Assembly (NCBI GenBank): GCA_020744425.1 | Contig: JAGMUV010000032.1 | Location: 1 to 64,000, forward strand | From: Dactylonectria macrodidyma | Lineage: Eukaryota; Ascomycota; Sordariomycetes; Hypocreales; Nectriaceae | DNA length: 64,000 bases | Direction of reading: 5' to 3' | Part shown: positions 61,129-64,000 of the stretch, piece by piece | How the letters are laid out: each line of letters starts with the position of its first letter | Position numbering within the stretch: the first letter of the stretch is position 1 | Translations under genes and position numbers: made by a program | The notes under the pieces: model-generated | The model's input: only the letters and a program-made list of their open reading frames with translations | The model's database searches: none | What the model was told of the DNA's origin: nothing

Positions 61129-63345
61129 CCATGCACAACCACCCTTTCGACACCACCACCCTTTCGACACCACCACCCTTTCGCCACGCAAAAAAAAAAA
61201 AGCACCACCAAAAACCAGCAACTTTACATACACAGAACTTGACCAAAATGATAGATATGCGCAAAATTTTTCGTTTTATAAATAATAAATGCACATATCT
61301 ATTGAATCCTGAGTCTTTTGATAACCCGTCCTGATCGCGTGGTTGGTTGATGGGGTATGGTTTCCTCTCCGACTTCAATGACCGAGGCAGCCTCCGATTC
61401 TGACTCCGGCTCGCCTGAACAGCCACCTTCCACCACAACAGGCATATTTTCAGTCTCCTCTTCGGATATGGCTTCTCCACCAGCTAGAGTCTCACCAAGA
61501 GTCATAAAACGTTTGTTAGGATTCGGCACCGCCTTCCTCTTCTTCCCTCTCTTCAGGCGAGCCAATTCCTCCTCTAGGCTAGCAATCCTCGCACTATGCG
61601 CCGCTACCATCTGCTGTTGAGCCTCAAACCCCTTGGCTATTACGCTGTACCGTCTTCGTGTCTTTGGTGTTTTGTTCAGCCCAAGCTCACGAATTTGACG
61701 GCTCGTCTTTGGTGTATCGTCCGAGTCAAAATACGGCGTAGGTTCGGGAGTCGCTCTTGGGCTGCCTGCCATTTGGCCTATCTTCTTGGATTTCTGGGTG
61801 CCGCAGCGCTTTGGCACGTGGGATCGGCCAATTCCCAGTAACCCTCCAGCCAGAGAGTATGTTCTTCTCAGTCATTCCAACTCGACGCGCCTTGGCGTAG
61901 GCCCTGATGAAATTGACCTTGTCCATTGGAGTGGAATCAGTCAATGATGCGAACTTTTCCAACTCTCGTCGATATGCGGCTTTGGAGGCATTGAATACTC
62001 CATTGTCCAACGGCTGGAGCCCATGAGGGCAGTGTGCTGGCAGATAGCAACAATAAACGTTGTTCAAAAAGCACGTGGCCATCCATTCATCCTTCCGTCG
62101 CTCAGTAGTGATCTTGAGCAGAAGGAAACGAAGAACATACCGTTGCATGACTCCCATGACCATCTAAAATGATCAGTCTCGCGTCAGAGTCGTCGGCAGG
62201 CATGGTCTGGGGCGGATAGACTCTTTCAAGCCATTCAACGCCAATGTGGTCGTCAGTCCACCCGTTAGGTGAAGTTATGTAATACCAGTCTGCTATCTTC
62301 TTGAATTCCTCAAGAAACCACTGTTTCTGGAGTTCTTTCCCCTTGAAGATTATGTCCGGGATGAAGGCGCGGCCGTCAGCAGTGACAGCTTCGATAAATG
62401 AAGTCCAATTTCGAGTCTGTGGTCCCTTGAGAAATGCCTTCCGCTTTGGGTCCGCGCTTCCAACAACCAGGCTATCTAGGCCTAAATAAAAAGGATTAGT
62501 CGGTCAAATTTCAATCACTGACAAGGTATACAGATAGATGCTTGCCGAAACCAGTCATAATACCCCCTTCGTCAACGTTGACGGTGTTTTCAGGCTCGAT
62601 CCAGCCATACTGGCCCTCCCTGATATCAAAGTACCAATGAACTGCCTTGGGCGTGAAAGAGTTGAACCTGTTGGCTTCCTGACGTCTACCCATCTTGGTC
62701 TTTAGGTCTGTGCGGCGGTTGACAAATCTGGTCACCCAATTGCGTCCTAACTCGGAATGTTCGTCCTGCTGTCTCAACAAGCCGATGACGCAAGCGCGGA
62801 TCTGACTGTGGGACGGAGCATAGCCCAAGGATTCCTGACGGAGTATCCAGAAAGCCAATCTATCTTCTTGATTCTTGGACAAACGTCGGCGAGGCTGAAT
62901 CTGCTCTTTCACGGCTGTCCGGCCGTTAAGTCTGTCGATGAGAGTCCCTCGGGGCACTCCTCGTCTCTGAGCCGCTTGAGAGGGCGAAAAGCTATTATCA
63001 GTAATATCCAATATAGCCTCAACCATGTCGTCCTCTGTATTCCCATCGAAGCCGCGAGATAGGCATTTTTTTGTCGTTGTCAAAGACAAACACAAAAAAA
63101 CACGAGAAAGAGCGGTGAGGAGCATGGTGATTTAACTGACAATATTTCAATAGCACGACCTGCATATGTCACATACCCCGCACAGCCTTACAGAGTCAAA
63201 ATAATCACCTCCAATCATTTCTATAATCAATCGAGGTACCTTATTTTAGGTAGCTATTTATTTTGGCCGACTTTCGTGTAAGTGAAATTGACGAGCTTTG
63301 GTGGTGCTTTTTTTTTTTGCGTGGCGAAAGGGTGGTTGTGCATGG
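61129..63345 (-). mobile_element. Fot/pogo-type element 2 (Fot-2), inserted in the Crypton
   Basis: TA duplications are at 61127-61128 and 63346-63347. Both ends read inward as ccatgcacaaccaccctttc. The left TIR has extra tandem ccaccctttcgacacca-like units (two more than the right), followed on both sides by an A-run and gcaccaccaaa. Joining the flanks restores the Crypton frame (HHLLRLYADLHTKQIRRAG), which confirms the insertion. Length 2217 bp. Confidence 0.92.
61299..63125 (-). pseudogene. Fot-type transposase, damaged (Fot-2)
   Basis: Exon 1 (to 62546) carries AAQRRGVPRGTLIDRLNGRT and ENTVNVDEGGIMTGFG. Exon 2 (62481-62141) has GLDSLVVGSADPKRKAF and ARLIILDGHGSHAT. Exon 3 from 62091 has DEWMATCFLNNVYCCYLPAH and LQPLDNGVFNASKAAYRREL. 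Intron 1 (62482-62545) begins GCAAGC, not GT, while intron 2 (62092-62140) is canonical gtatgt. After KALRHPEIQ a frameshift near 61780 is needed to reach the C-terminal coiled-coil and the TTRSGRVIKRLRIQ tail. The first codons also seem shifted relative to Fot-1. Catalytic residues are all present, but the C-terminus is out of frame. Confidence 0.85.
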
Positions 63346-63347
63346 TA

Positions 63348-63482
63348 AATGGTGCTGTCCAATTGGATCCCTCCTCATTATTCGGGGGGCGGGAGCATCG
63401 GCCACTCTGGGGCTGTCAAGTCGGCATTCCTCAGCCAGGTATCGGCCCGTAGCAGATATTTCTAGCTCGCCGGCATGAGATT
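63348..63482 (-). pseudogene. Crypton recombinase fragment, upstream part
   Basis: Minus-strand frame reading SHAGELEISATGRYLAEECR and ending MRRDPIGQHHLLRL exactly at the TA of Fot-2. It then continues into YADLHTKQIRRAG at 61126. The SHAG resembles the conserved HAGR-type His motif of Crypton recombinases, with an unusual insertion after it. Further upstream nothing could be aligned. Confidence 0.5.
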
Positions 63483-64000
63483 AAGGTTTCGGTAGTTAGC
63501 GGTGAGGCTGAGACAAATATACGTCATGGTAAATATGATTGGATGTTGGCCTTGCAGGTCTGTCTTATTCTGGATTCTCCATAGCTCGCTCCTTCTATTG
63601 CATCTCATGTCGGAAAGTCCCGAAGCTAGTTCAAAGGTCCATGGCTAGATCCAAAGCCACTATGTTACCAGGGCCTCCCCGGATTGGGGTTTAGCGGAGA
63701 AGTATGTAAGAAACCCGAACGTGGCATCAGCCTGGCGGGATGTGATGGGATGCGACAACAGCAATTGGACGGAATGACCCGCAAGTGGCTGGGTGGCTTT
63801 GCAGATAGCCCAGCCAGGTTCAAAATTTGGCATCATAACGACGGGCAAGCAATGCGGATCCATGCTGACAACCAGGCTGAGAAAGTTCTTAGGCATCGGA
63901 GAGGGCGCTCTCGATCCGTCCGTGTTTAGTGGCTGGGACCGGTATCACGGCCCAATGACCTTGGCAATGAGAGAGAGGTGGGCGGGGCAGTACCTCTTCC
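63483..64000. other. Right edge; open frame running off the window
   Basis: No element identified. On the + strand a frame is open from 63778 to the window end (PASGWVALQIAQPGSKFGII, and later VFSGWDRYHGPMTLAMRERW). The same frame continues upstream of a TGA at 63775 for about 35 codons. Its composition looks protein-like, but I do not recognise the family, and it could be chance or a decayed gene. Confidence 0.25.

Noticed and set aside
1..64000. CRISPR array, rRNA or secondary-metabolite cluster
   Set aside because: No regularly spaced repeats, no rRNA-like sequence, and no biosynthetic core enzyme was found.

Overview
This window looks like a transposon-rich island in the nuclear genome of a filamentous ascomycete, most likely a Sordariomycete close to Hypocreales. 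The support is: short introns of about 49-70 nt with GTRNGT-like donors, CTAAC/CTGAC branch sites and CAG/TAG acceptors; typical fungal transposon superfamilies (Fot/pogo with CENP-B-type proteins, Hop-like MULE, Helitrons with a Pif1 helicase, fungal piggyBac, GCR1_C-bearing Crypton); and C-to-T changes in CpA context between two near-identical copies, as expected of repeat-induced point mutation (RIP). The species cannot be named from the sequence alone.

Layout. 1-4.1 kb: a hAT end, a second decayed hAT end, a small predicted secreted/membrane protein gene (2377-2826), a Fot-type remnant and a Ty3 integrase fragment. 4.1-13.4 kb: two damaged Helitrons of one family (A on +, B on -) around a 3.3-kb hAT (hAT-B copy 1) and the N-terminal half of another hAT. 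14.6-23.4 kb: the main host-gene block, with a WGR-PARP-like gene (-), a Tc1 remnant, a RING-H2 E3 ligase gene (+) and a forkhead transcription factor gene (+). 23.7-39.7 kb: an intact piggyBac, a large full-coding Helitron (1677 aa), an internally deleted hAT, a complete Hop-like MULE with 95-bp TIRs and a 9-bp TSD, a hAT end, and a complete Fot-type element with TA duplications. 40.1-49.9 kb: a 3,104-aa host protein with DUF6606/DUF3638/DUF3645-type features, plus an ankyrin remnant. 50.1-63.5 kb: a pogo-family element with 97-bp TIRs and a frameshift, a hAT-A fragment carrying a solo Fot end, hAT-B copy 2 with a nonsense mutation, a piggyBac with a premature stop, and a Crypton tyrosine-recombinase/GCR1_C gene split by a second Fot-type element.

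How the parts relate. The host genes (PARP-like, RING, forkhead, DUF3638, small secreted protein) show no pathway link and look like ordinary neighbours separated by insertions. The transposons show layers of age. The MULE and Fot-1 look young and intact. Helitron C and piggyBac-1 keep full reading frames. hAT-B copy 2 carries a light polarised C-to-T load. The Helitron A/B, Tc1, gypsy and Crypton pieces are relics. Several junctions lack target-site duplications and join different flanks, which suggests ectopic recombination between copies has reshuffled the island. I found no CRISPR array, rRNA or convincing tRNA gene.
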